Positions 42,023-49,616 of a DNA stretch of 64,000 bases are shown here, in pieces (positions within the stretch are counted from its first letter, which is position 1; each line of letters opens with the position of its first letter). The stretch is from an uncultured Ruminococcus sp. (GTDB lineage Bacteria > Bacillota > Clostridia > Oscillospirales > Ruminococcaceae), in assembly GCA_934435205.1 (NCBI GenBank), contig CAKSAK010000002.1, positions 248,001-312,000 of the forward strand, in the 5' to 3' direction. Under the pieces are notes generated by a model, which did not search any database, had not been told where the DNA came from, and saw only the letters and a program-made list of their open reading frames with translations. A program made the translations under genes and the position numbers.

Positions 42023-42391
42023 ATGGCTCGTATTGCTGGTATCGACCTGCCAAAGGATAAGAGAATTGAAATTGCTCTTACTTATATCTATGGTATAGGT
42101 CAGAAAACTGCTACTAAGATTCTTAATGAAACAGGCGTAAATCCTGACATAAGAGTTAAGGATATGTCTGAGGACGATGTAGCTAAATTGCGTGAATATA
42201 TTGACCATAACATCACTGTTGAGGGTGACCTCAGAAGAAATGTTGCGCTCAATATCAAGAGATTGACAGAAATCGGTTGTTATCGTGGTCTTCGTCACAG
42301 AAGAGGTCTCCCAGTTAGAGGTCAGAGAACAAAGACCAACGCAAGAACTCGTAAGGGTCCTGTAAAGACAATCGCTAATAAGAAGAAGTAA
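42023..42391 (+). CDS. rpsM: Ribosomal protein S13
   Basis: 122 residues. MARIAGIDLPKDKRIEIALTY, GIGQKTATKIL and RGLPVRGQRTKTNARTRKG are S13, at the head of the small subunit. Confidence 0.97.
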   Translation: MARIAGIDLPKDKRIEIALTYIYGIGQKTATKILNETGVNPDIRVKDMSEDDVAKLREYIDHNITVEGDLRRNVALNIKRLTEIGCYRGLRHRRGLPVRGQRTKTNARTRKGPVKTIANKKK

Positions 42392-42405
42392 GGAGGGTGT
42401 GAACA

Positions 42406-42804
42406 ATGGCTCAGGCTAAGAAGAAGACTACTATTCGTCGTCGTCGTGAAAGAAAGAACATTGAACAGGGACAGGTTCATATCCAGTCTACTTTTAACAA
42501 CACTATCGTAACTATTACAGATATGCAGGGCAATGCTATTTCTTGGGCATCTGCCGGCGGACTCGGCTTCAGAGGTTCTAAAAAGTCTACTCCATTCGCT
42601 GCTCAGACAGCTGCTGAAACTGCTGCAAGAGCTGCTAAGGAGCATGGCCTTAAGACAGTTGAAGTTTTTGTAAAGGGACCTGGTGCTGGCCGTGAGGCTG
42701 CAATCAGAGCTTTGCAGTCTGAGGATCTTGAAGTTAGACTTATCAAGGATGTAACTCCGATCCCTCACAATGGATGCCGTCCTCCAAAGAGAAGACGTGT
42801 ATAG
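42406..42804 (+). CDS. rpsK: Ribosomal protein S11
   Basis: 132 residues. HIQSTFNNTIVTITDMQGN, SAGGLGFRGSKKSTPFAAQ and PIPHNGCRPPKRRRV are S11, at the mRNA exit platform. Confidence 0.97.
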   Translation: MAQAKKKTTIRRRRERKNIEQGQVHIQSTFNNTIVTITDMQGNAISWASAGGLGFRGSKKSTPFAAQTAAETAARAAKEHGLKTVEVFVKGPGAGREAAIRALQSEDLEVRLIKDVTPIPHNGCRPPKRRRV

Positions 42805-42896
42805 TTTATAAGACAATTTGAGTTTGTAGTTTACTCAAAGTCGGGTAAGCAATTCGGCTAAGACCCGATAACATTTAGAAAACGGAGGTATTTACC
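42805..42896 (+). promoter_or_regulatory. Gap before rpsD with two stems
   Basis: TTTGAG/CTCAAA and TCGGGT/ACCCGA stems precede the RBS (ACGGAGGT). S4 is known to bind leaders in Firmicutes, so this may be an S4 site; the match is not established. Confidence 0.35.
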
Positions 42897-43493
42897 ATGG
42901 CAGTAAATAGAGAACCAATACTCAAGAGATGTAAATCTCTCGGAATCAGCCCAGCAGTTATGGGTATCGCTAAGGAAACAAAGCGTGATCCTAACGCTAA
43001 CAAGAGAAAGAAAGTTTCAGAATACGGTATGCAGCTCAAGGAAAAGCAGAAGCTCAAGTTCATCTACGGCGTTCTTGAGAAGCAGTTCCGTCACCTGTTC
43101 GAGCTTGCTGAGAAAATGGAGGGTCAGGCCGGTGCTAACCTCATTACTCTTCTCGAGTCAAGACTTGACAACGTTGTATACAGAATGGGTCTTTCAATGA
43201 CAAGAAGAGAAGCTCGTCAGCTCGTTGTTCACGGTCATTATCTTGTTAACGGCAAGAGAGTTGACATTCCTTCCTACAGAATCAAGGAAGGCGACGTTAT
43301 CTCACTTAAGGAAAACAGCAAGAAGAGCGAGAAGTTCAAGCAGATCATTGAGGCTAACGCTTCAAAGGCAGCTCCTACATGGCTTGATGTAAACAAGGAC
43401 AACCAGACAGCTAAGGTTCTGCGTATGCCTGTTAAGGAAGACCTTGACTATGACATCGAGGAGCACCTCATCGTCGAGTTGTATTCTAAATAA
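42897..43493 (+). CDS. rpsD: Ribosomal protein S4
   Basis: 198 residues. REPILKRCKSLGISP, the S4 domain NVVYRMGLSMTRREARQLVVHGHYLVNG and DIPSYRIKEGDVISL. No N-terminal zinc-binding Cys cluster. Assembly protein of 16S rRNA. Confidence 0.97.
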   Translation: MAVNREPILKRCKSLGISPAVMGIAKETKRDPNANKRKKVSEYGMQLKEKQKLKFIYGVLEKQFRHLFELAEKMEGQAGANLITLLESRLDNVVYRMGLSMTRREARQLVVHGHYLVNGKRVDIPSYRIKEGDVISLKENSKKSEKFKQIIEANASKAAPTWLDVNKDNQTAKVLRMPVKEDLDYDIEEHLIVELYSK

Positions 43494-43624
43494 TGTATTG
43501 ATAGTGGTTCTTACGGTATGCACTCTTCAAGAGTGCGTATCGGAGAAATACTTGATATGTTTTTGGAAGTGTATGTGTTATTGATCATATAAAACAATCG
43601 AGTTTGAAAACAGGAGGGTCTTAA
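43494..43624 (+). promoter_or_regulatory. Gap before rpoA with a stable stem
   Basis: GCACTC-TTCAA-GAGTGC (43,519-43,535) within a wider TTCTTACGGTAT / GTATCGGAGAA context. No T-run, so not a terminator. No convincing promoter was found, so rpoA is probably expressed from the same transcript. Confidence 0.35.
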
Positions 43625-44584
43625 ATGCTTGAAAAAATAGAAAAGCCTGAAATCGAAACAGCCGAGCTAAAGAGCAACGGAACATACGGCAAGTTTATTC
43701 TCGAGCCTCTGGAGCGTGGCTATGGTATTACGCTCGGAAATAGTCTGAGACGTGTACTGCTCTCCTCTTTGCCAGGCGTCGCCGTTACATCGGTAAAGAT
43801 CGACGGTGTACACCACGAACTATCAACAATTCCCGGAGTTAAGGAAGATGTTACAGAGATCATTCTTAACCTCAAGGGTTTAACTGCAAAGCTTTACGGT
43901 GAAGGTCCTAAGACTATCTACATTGAGGCCGAGGGCGAGTGCGTTGTCACTGCCGGCGACATCAAGACAGATTCTGAGGTGGACATTCTTGTTCCTGATA
44001 TGCACATTGCAACTTTGGGACCGGGCGCAAAGCTTTATATGGAAATTGTCATCGACAGAGGTCGTGGATATGTTTCTGCGGAAAAGAACAAGGCGCTTAT
44101 GCCTAACGCCCCAATCGGTGTTATTGCAGTAGACAGTATTTATACGCCTGTATTAAAGGTGAACTTCACGGTGGACAACACTCGTGTTGGACAGATCACC
44201 GACTTTGATAAGCTTACTTTGGAGGTTTGGACCGACGGTACTATCTCTGCTAAGGAAGCTGTATCAATGGCAGCCAAACTCCTCAACGAGCATCTGAATC
44301 TCTTTGTTGATCTCTCAGAAGAGACTAACGTTGTAGAGATGATGGTTGAAAAGGATGAAAAGGGCAAGGAAAAGATCCTTGAGATGACCATTGAGGAACT
44401 TGACTTATCTGTGCGTTCATTTAACTGTCTGAAGCGTGCAGGAATTAACACGGTTAACGATTTGATTGAAAAGTCTGCTGAAGAAATGATGAAGGTAAGA
44501 AACCTTGGTAAGAAGTCATTCGACGAGGTAAAGGAAAAGCTTCATTCATTGGGTTACGACCTTAATTCAGAGGACGATAATTAA
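43625..44584 (+). CDS. rpoA: RNA polymerase alpha subunit
   Basis: 319 residues. N-terminal dimer domain with FILEPLERGYGITLGNSLRR, and a C-terminal domain with LDLSVRSFNCLKRAGINTV and VRNLGKKSFDEVKEKL that contacts activators and UP elements. Length is typical. RBS CAGGAGGGT. Confidence 0.98.
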   Translation: MLEKIEKPEIETAELKSNGTYGKFILEPLERGYGITLGNSLRRVLLSSLPGVAVTSVKIDGVHHELSTIPGVKEDVTEIILNLKGLTAKLYGEGPKTIYIEAEGECVVTAGDIKTDSEVDILVPDMHIATLGPGAKLYMEIVIDRGRGYVSAEKNKALMPNAPIGVIAVDSIYTPVLKVNFTVDNTRVGQITDFDKLTLEVWTDGTISAKEAVSMAAKLLNEHLNLFVDLSEETNVVEMMVEKDEKGKEKILEMTIEELDLSVRSFNCLKRAGINTVNDLIEKSAEEMMKVRNLGKKSFDEVKEKLHSLGYDLNSEDDN

Positions 44585-44602
44585 AGTAAGGAGTGAAAAT
44601 CT

Positions 44603-44944
44603 ATGCCAGGCACAAGAAAGCTGGGAAGAACTAGCGACCAGAGAAAAGCAATGCTCAGAGCTATGGTTACTTATCTTCTCGAAAACGGTAAGATTGAAAC
44701 CACTGTAACAAGAGCTAAGGAAGTTGCTGCTATGACTGAGAAAATGATTACTCTCGGCAAGGCAGGCGACCTTCACTCAAAGCGTCAGGTACTTTCTTAT
44801 GTAACTAAGGAAGACGTAGCTAAGAAGCTGTTTGACAACATTGCACCTTCATACGAGGGCAGAAACGGCGGCTATACAAAGATCATCAAGATCGGACCAC
44901 GTCGTGGCGACGCTGCTGAAATGGCTATCATTCAGTTGGTTTAA
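44603..44944 (+). CDS. rplQ: Ribosomal protein L17
   Basis: 113 residues. KLGRTSDQRKAMLRAMVTYL and GGYTKIIKIGPRRGDAAEM are L17. Last gene of the super-operon. Confidence 0.97.
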   Translation: MPGTRKLGRTSDQRKAMLRAMVTYLLENGKIETTVTRAKEVAAMTEKMITLGKAGDLHSKRQVLSYVTKEDVAKKLFDNIAPSYEGRNGGYTKIIKIGPRRGDAAEMAIIQLV

Positions 44945-44963
44945 TAAATTTTGCATAGCATTC

Positions 44964-44998
44964 AAGGCTGTATCCGTAAGGGTACAGCCTTTTTTTTG
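44964..44998 (+). terminator. Terminator of the S10-spc-alpha operon
   Basis: AAGGCTGTA-TCC and GGG-TACAGCCTT pair around GTAA, followed by a run of T. Confidence 0.93.
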
Positions 44999-45023
44999 TG
45001 CTAATTATTTTGGCGAGAATAGG

Positions 45024-45048
45024 CGGGCGAACGCTGTTCGCCCCTACA
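45024..45048. repeat. Short palindromic repeat ending CCCCTACA
   Basis: CGGGCGAACGCTGTTCGCCC then CTACA. Nearly the same as 8,150 and 20,779; lies between the convergent rplQ and lysozyme genes. Confidence 0.75.
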
Positions 45049-45071
45049 GGTGGGGGTGCGGTGGTTTGTGG

Positions 45072-45944
45072 TTATTTTAGAAGCTCGTTGCCTAAAAGGT
45101 CGATGAACTTTTTGCCTGCTATGCCGTTTTGTGAATAGCCGTGGTTTTTGAGTATATTGTTCACGGATTTCTGTGTGCCTGCACCGAAAATGTCGTTTTT
45201 ATCAAGGGTGATATTGTGCAGACCCTTTTTCTTCGCAAGCATAAGAAGATATTTCAGTGCAAGGACGCCATTGCCTTTATCACCTTTTTGGTAGCCTGTG
45301 GTATCGAGAGCTTTTGCGTTGGAAGGGTAAAGGTTAAGACACTTTTTCTTTATTATGGCGGGGTAGTCTTTGTAGGCATAGTTGCAATCGCAGTGGTCGG
45401 AAACGCCGTTTACAGTGCCTTTGCTTGTATACTGCCATATTCCATAGTTGGATATGACAGGCTTTGCAACGTCAAAGTGTGCCACCCAAATGTCATAACG
45501 GCTTTTTATGGAGTCTGATACCTTGCGCTTGAAAAAGTCTGCGTAGCTGTAGACAGCCGCATAGTAGCCGTTGCTTTCGAGATAGTCGCAGAAAGCTTCT
45601 ATAATTTTGTTAATGGCAGTGTTTGGAAGCTCGCTTTGGGAAGCGTCCTCGATATCAAAGGCGAGGGGATATTCAAACTTCTTGCCTTTGACCGCTTCAA
45701 GAAAAGTTTTCGCTTCCGCAAGTGCATCGGCTTCTGTGAGGGCGTAGGAATACCAGTATGTGCCGATATTCAGACCTGCTTTTCGGGCGGCGGTGTAGTT
45801 CTTCTCGAAATTCTCGTCTTTTTGACCGATGTACTTGCCGTAGCCTGCATTTATCATCACAAAGCTGTAGCCCTGTGACTTCACCTTGTCAAAATCAATT
45901 TTTCCCTGCCAATGTGAAACGTCTATTCCCTTAGCTTTTTCCAT
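45072..45944 (-). CDS. GH25 lysozyme with a C-terminal peptidoglycan-binding-like domain
   Basis: 290 residues from MEKAKGIDVSHWQGKIDF. The start is set by GGAGGTGACGGCA just upstream, inside the end of the preceding holin-like gene. GH25 marks: GIDVSHWQG, FVMINAGYGKY, GTYWYSYA, catalytic pair in AFDIEDASQ near residue 100, DIWVAHF and YGIWQYTSKG. Residues about 215-290 (YQKGDKGNGVLALKYLLML ... FGAGTQKSVNNILKNHG) look like a peptidoglycan-binding repeat. No signal peptide, so release would need the two holin-like neighbours. Confidence 0.92.
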   Translation of the reverse strand: MEKAKGIDVSHWQGKIDFDKVKSQGYSFVMINAGYGKYIGQKDENFEKNYTAARKAGLNIGTYWYSYALTEADALAEAKTFLEAVKGKKFEYPLAFDIEDASQSELPNTAINKIIEAFCDYLESNGYYAAVYSYADFFKRKVSDSIKSRYDIWVAHFDVAKPVISNYGIWQYTSKGTVNGVSDHCDCNYAYKDYPAIIKKKCLNLYPSNAKALDTTGYQKGDKGNGVLALKYLLMLAKKKGLHNITLDKNDIFGAGTQKSVNNILKNHGYSQNGIAGKKFIDLLGNELLK

Positions 45945-46128
45945 TGCCGTCACCTCCAGATTTTTTTGCCGACTGTACGCCAAAGTAAAATGATATCACC
46001 ACGGTGAAAACTGTGATGAACTGCTCTCCGCTGACTATCCCTTTCAGCGTGAGGATACAGAACACGCTTGTCATAAGAAGTGTGACAAGCGATTTTACGT
46101 CAATGAGCTTTGCGAGTTTTTCTTTCAT
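45931..46128 (-). CDS. Small holin-like membrane protein
   Basis: 65 residues. A charged start (MKEKLAKLIDVKS), then two membrane segments (LVTLLMTSVFCILTLKGIV and FITVFTVVISFYFGVQSAK) and a short tail KKSGGDGNGKS. Layout and position before a lysozyme suggest a phage-type holin. Overlaps the next gene start by 14 bases and the previous gene by 4. Confidence 0.75.
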   Translation of the reverse strand: MKEKLAKLIDVKSLVTLLMTSVFCILTLKGIVSGEQFITVFTVVISFYFGVQSAKKSGGDGNGKS

Positions 46129-46358
46129 GAATATCTCTCCCTTTCCATGTCTGTTATCTTTTGTTCCGCCGCCGCCATTCTTGATATGAGTGCGTTATGC
46201 TCGGAAACTGTTTGTTCCAGCCTATCTATTCTATATATAATAAGCCGTTCGGTGGCTTCCTGTGATTTTTTGTTTTCTTTAGCCCCCGAACGAGCTATTA
46301 TAAGCTGACAGGCTATGCTGGCGGCTGCGGCTATGAACGCTGCAATTACTGCTTCCAT
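46125..46358 (-). CDS. Small membrane protein with coiled-coil, holin-like
   Basis: 77 residues from MEAVIAAFIAAAASIACQL; GGAGGTGATAAAC sets this start. One N-terminal membrane segment, then a heptad-like helix (RIDRLEQTVSEHNALISRM, AAAEQKITDMERER). This layout is typical of phage lysis-cassette proteins that sit just before the holin and lysin. No exact family is claimed. Confidence 0.7.
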   Translation of the reverse strand: MEAVIAAFIAAAASIACQLIIARSGAKENKKSQEATERLIIYRIDRLEQTVSEHNALISRMAAAEQKITDMERERYS

Positions 46359-46404
46359 GTTTATCACCTCCTATTTATCCCGAAAAAGAGGTGTTTTGTT
46401 GCAT

Positions 46405-46433
46405 AAAAAATGCAACAATTGCAGAATTGTTGC
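46405..46433 (-). terminator. Hairpin and T-run in front of the lysis cassette
   Basis: On the minus strand GCAACAATT-CTGC-AATTGTTGC is followed by ATTTTTTA, 47 bases before the first cassette gene. It is either an attenuator of the cassette or the end of an upstream minus-strand RNA; no gene with that end is seen, since PspC has its own terminator at 46,534. Confidence 0.7.
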
Positions 46434-46533
46434 CAAATTAAAATATAAATCATTTGTTTGCACAGTTTTGATACAGCGTTTTTGTGCATTGGTCACATAC
46501 TTTCATGAACAGAAAGGATATTTGTTAAGGCGC

Positions 46534-46568
46534 AAAAAAAACACGGCTGAGTGTACTTTCAGCCGTGG
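46534..46568 (-). terminator. Terminator after the PspC gene
   Basis: On the minus strand CACGGCTGA and TCAGCCGTG pair around AAGTACAC, followed by eight T. Confidence 0.88.
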
Positions 46569-46588
46569 TTTTTGTTTTTAATAAGGTA

Positions 46589-46771
46589 TTATTTCTCAGG
46601 CAGAAGCATTGCAGCCGCAATATATGCGATAACTCCTGCACCGCCTGCGAAGCCTATAAGCACTGCACAGATACGGACTAAATTCACGTCGATGTTGAAA
46701 TACTCCGCAAGTCCTGCACAAACGCCTGAAATTATTCTGCCCTCTCTTATTTTGTAAAGCGGTTTTGCCAT
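46589..46771 (-). CDS. PspC-domain small membrane protein
   Basis: 60 residues from MAKPLYKIREGRIISGVCAGLAEYF; AAGGAGTGATAGAA sets this start over an upstream ATG. The PspC motif GVCAGLAEYFNIDVNLVR is followed by one or two membrane segments (ICAVLIGFAGGAGVIAYIAAAML). PspC proteins sense envelope stress in other bacteria. Last gene of the PadR module. Confidence 0.9.
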   Translation of the reverse strand: MAKPLYKIREGRIISGVCAGLAEYFNIDVNLVRICAVLIGFAGGAGVIAYIAAAMLLPEK

Positions 46772-46783
46772 TTCTATCACTCC

Positions 46784-47608
46784 TTATCTGAAATTAAGCG
46801 AAATTTCGCCTATACCGTTGTCAATGTCAAGTTTTATTTTGTAAGAAAGCTCGCTTTCTTCTGTTGTGCTATTTATTTTCACTTTGCTGTCTGATTTTAT
46901 TTTATAATCGTTTTTGTAGCCGTCAATATCAAAATTTATGCTTCCTATACCGCCGTCTATATCAGCGTCACCGAGAAGCTTTCCTGCAAAGTCTGTTTCG
47001 CCTACTCCGCAGTCAAAGTCGGAATCGTTGAATGTGCAGTCTTTGAAAACGGTTTTTCCTACCCCAAGGTCAAAATCGGCTTCATTTGTGCAGGTGACGT
47101 TAATGACCTCTGAGCTTCCTGCACCGAAATCTATGTCAAGGTTTTCACAGGTCAGGTCTGAAAGCTTCATTTGGCCTGCGCCTGCGTCTATCTTTACAGT
47201 GTCAAACGCCTTTTCAGGAAGCTCTATAGTCAGCATAGGCTGACTTCCGTCAAAGGAGATATATCCGCCTTTAAGGTTCAAAAGGCTGTCGGCGGTCTTG
47301 ACCTGAAGCTTGCTGTTTGATGATGAAAAATTTATCTTCTCTGGGAGATTTTCTCCTGTGACGTGGATATTTTCGTCACTGCTCTTTTTGATGTTGAGAT
47401 CCCCTGCGGAGAAGTCGATCTCCATATTATCTATAGTGGCAACGTCAAAAGTTTCGTTGTAGGAATAACGCTTGCCAAGGCTTTTTGTGTTTGTGACCTT
47501 GATAAGCACCACGCCCACAATAAAAAGCACTATGCCGATAATAAATATCGTCAGGAAAAATGGAAAACGTCTGCGTTTTACGTCGCCTGTGTTATCATAT
47601 TTTGCCAT
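46784..47608 (-). CDS. DUF4097 beta-repeat membrane-anchored protein
   Basis: 274 residues. One membrane segment near the start (FFLTIFIIGIVLFIVGVVL), then an outer domain of short beta repeats with alternating small and acidic residues (LDIDFGAGSSEVINV, DFDLGVGKTVFKDC, DFDCGVGETDFAG, DADIDGGIGSINF). This fits the DUF4097 beta-helix-like family. Next to PspC and DUF1700 genes in many Firmicutes. The stop of the DUF1700 gene overlaps its ATG by one base. Confidence 0.88.
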   Translation of the reverse strand: MAKYDNTGDVKRRRFPFFLTIFIIGIVLFIVGVVLIKVTNTKSLGKRYSYNETFDVATIDNMEIDFSAGDLNIKKSSDENIHVTGENLPEKINFSSSNSKLQVKTADSLLNLKGGYISFDGSQPMLTIELPEKAFDTVKIDAGAGQMKLSDLTCENLDIDFGAGSSEVINVTCTNEADFDLGVGKTVFKDCTFNDSDFDCGVGETDFAGKLLGDADIDGGIGSINFDIDGYKNDYKIKSDSKVKINSTTEESELSYKIKLDIDNGIGEISLNFR

Positions 47609-48237
47609 TATGCCACCGCCTTTGAGCTTACAAACCTATGGACAAAGTTTGTGAATTTGTTGAAAAGGCTTACACAGCCACGCCATATGCACCTTATAAC
47701 AGGCATTACGATCATGCCTCCAAGCCCTATGAGGATAAGTCCTGCACCGATAAGGGCAATGCCTGCGGGATAGACCGTGAAAAGCGTTACTATACCGCCT
47801 AATGTAAGGGAGAAGCCTGTTGCGAAAACTGCAATTATTATGCTTAAAAGTGCGCAAAGTATCGCCAAGGCTATTGCGGCAAAGGCACACATAAGGCTGA
47901 ACCATATTGGGCTTGTGATGATGATAACAAGAAGCTTTGAGAGAGAATTGCCGTTCTGTGGCACATTATTGTCAATATCACGAGCCTGTGAGGGGTCAGC
48001 GGCGGCTTCCATTTGGAACACCGAGTCGCCCTGTGGGTGTATGCCGCTATCCTGCAAAATTTTGTTGGCAAGCTCTTCGGGCGAGCCGAGGTTTGCGGCA
48101 GTTTCAGCTTCATGTGCTGCCCCTGCGTCAAGAAATATCTCTTCATAAAACCCCATTGCGTCGTTTATTTCATCTTCGGCAAGTCCGCCGTCTTCAAGCG
48201 ATCTGCGCAGTTGGGTAAGATACTCAAGTCTATTCAT
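47608..48237 (-). CDS. DUF1700 (HAAS-domain) membrane protein
   Basis: 209 residues. The first about 60 residues are the HAAS/DUF1700 helix bundle (RLEYLTQLRRSLEDGGLAE, DAMGFYEEIFLDAG, LGSPEELANKIL). Three or four membrane segments follow. Such proteins pair with a PadR regulator. The ATG overlaps the padR stop by 4 bases, so the two are coupled. Confidence 0.88.
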   Translation of the reverse strand: MNRLEYLTQLRRSLEDGGLAEDEINDAMGFYEEIFLDAGAAHEAETAANLGSPEELANKILQDSGIHPQGDSVFQMEAAADPSQARDIDNNVPQNGNSLSKLLVIIITSPIWFSLMCAFAAIALAILCALLSIIIAVFATGFSLTLGGIVTLFTVYPAGIALIGAGLILIGLGGMIVMPVIRCIWRGCVSLFNKFTNFVHRFVSSKAVA

Positions 48238-48557
48238 GTATTTTCTCCACCTTTTTCTAATAATATACGGTCTACCATATTCTTATGCTTCTTCCACTCT
48301 CTGCGGTATTCTTCAAGAGCTTTTTCTCCCTTTGGGGTAACATGATAATAACGCCTGTTCCTGCCCATATATTCCTTATCGTAGGTTTCAAGCAGTTCGT
48401 TTTTTTGAAGCCGTTTCAGCACAGGATATAAGGTGGATTCTGAAACGTCCACCGCACTGCGTATGAACTGCGTTATCTCATATCCATAGGTATCCTCTCT
48501 GTCTACCACTGACAGTACCATGGAATCAAGCAGTCCTGCACTTATTGGAAAGCCCAT
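48234..48557 (-). CDS. PadR-family transcription regulator
   Basis: 107 residues. Winged helix with GLLDSMVLSVVDREDTYGYEI, SESTLYPVLKRLQKNELLETY and RRYYHVTPKGEKAL. Short type with one C-terminal dimer helix. First gene of the four-gene module and probably represses it; a palindrome lies between its promoter and start. Confidence 0.93.
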   Translation of the reverse strand: MGFPISAGLLDSMVLSVVDREDTYGYEITQFIRSAVDVSESTLYPVLKRLQKNELLETYDKEYMGRNRRYYHVTPKGEKALEEYRREWKKHKNMVDRILLEKGGENT

Positions 48558-48592
48558 TTACTCTCTCCTCTCTTTAGTCAGCTCAGTTATTA

Positions 48593-48604
48593 TATAGATC
48601 TATA
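48593..48604. promoter_or_regulatory. Candidate PadR operator
   Basis: TATAGATCTATA, a perfect 12-base palindrome in the padR leader, about 20 bases after the -10. Confidence 0.5.
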
Positions 48605-48623
48605 ATACTATATCGTTGAATAT

Positions 48624-48652
48624 ATTATACGTCATATAATATTATTTGTCAA
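48624..48652 (-). promoter_or_regulatory. Sigma-A promoter of the PadR module
   Basis: Minus-strand TTGACA, 17 bases, TATAAT: perfect consensus. RNA would start near 48,617. Confidence 0.88.
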
Positions 48653-48727
48653 GGGGTAAAATCAATTTTTTTGTTATCATCACTTTATGCCAGTTAGTTT
48701 AGAATAATTGTTTGTTGAAAATCCCTA

Positions 48728-48755
48728 TTGATTTTCTATGCTTTTGTGGTATAAT
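48728..48755 (+). promoter_or_regulatory. Promoter of the suf operon
   Basis: TTGATT, 16 bases, TATAAT. RNA start near 48,762, giving a leader of about 80 bases with no clear riboswitch. Confidence 0.7.
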
Positions 48756-48840
48756 ATCTATTAGGAACAGCTAACTCATGATAACCATGTCATGACGTTT
48801 TACAAAGCCTGACAAGGCGATAGAGGAAAGGACACTGAAT

Positions 48841-49581
48841 ATGAAAAGCAATAATTTATTGAAGATAACAGGACTTCATGTGAGCGTTGGGGATAAGGAA
48901 ATTTTGCATGGCGTTGACCTGACGGTGAACAGTGATGAAACTCACGTTCTTATGGGTCCTAACGGCACAGGTAAATCTACGCTGGGTTATGCTATAACAG
49001 GCAACCCTGCTTACACTGTAACAGAGGGTGACATTGTTTTTGGCGGTGAAAGCATTGTGGATATGCCTGTGAATGAGCGTGCGAAAAAGGGCATTTTTCT
49101 GTCATTCCAAAATCCGCTGGAAGTGCCTGGGGTTACACTGAGTTCGTTTATAAGAAGTGCTTTGGAGCAGAAAACAAAGACACGTCTTAGACTTTGGGAT
49201 TTCAAGAAAAAACTTGCGGAAACAATGAAGCTTCTGGATATGGACGAGTCTTACGCTGACAGAGATCTTAACGTTGGCTTCTCAGGCGGTGAAAAGAAAA
49301 AGGCTGAGATACTGCAAATGCTTATGCTTGAGCCAAAGCTTGCTATACTTGACGAAACAGACTCAGGTCTTGATGTTGACGCAGTAAGGACAGTTTCACA
49401 GGGCGTAAAGCTTTACAGAGAGCGTGTTCACGGCTCACTGCTTATTATAACACACAGCACAAGGATACTGGAGGCTCTGACAGTTGACGCTGCTCATGTT
49501 ATGGAAAATGGCGTTATCGTGAAAAACGGCGGTGCAGAGCTTGTGGAAAAGATAAACGAAAAGGGCTTTTCGGCTATCTAA
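48841..49581 (+). CDS. sufC: Fe-S assembly ATPase SufC
   Basis: 246 residues. ABC-type ATPase of the SufBCD scaffold. Walker A MGPNGTGKSTLG, signature FSGGEKKKAEILQ, Walker B LAILDETDSGLDVDAV, switch IITHSTRIL. First gene of sufCBDSU; GAGGAAAGG precedes the ATG. Confidence 0.97.
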   Translation: MKSNNLLKITGLHVSVGDKEILHGVDLTVNSDETHVLMGPNGTGKSTLGYAITGNPAYTVTEGDIVFGGESIVDMPVNERAKKGIFLSFQNPLEVPGVTLSSFIRSALEQKTKTRLRLWDFKKKLAETMKLLDMDESYADRDLNVGFSGGEKKKAEILQMLMLEPKLAILDETDSGLDVDAVRTVSQGVKLYRERVHGSLLIITHSTRILEALTVDAAHVMENGVIVKNGGAELVEKINEKGFSAI

Positions 49582-49616
49582 TAGAAATAGCAGTGGCAGA
49601 GGACGAGGTGAAAATA

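Noticed and set aside
45072..46433. Intact prophage
   Set aside because: No integrase, terminase, capsid, tail or replication gene is within the window around the lysis genes.
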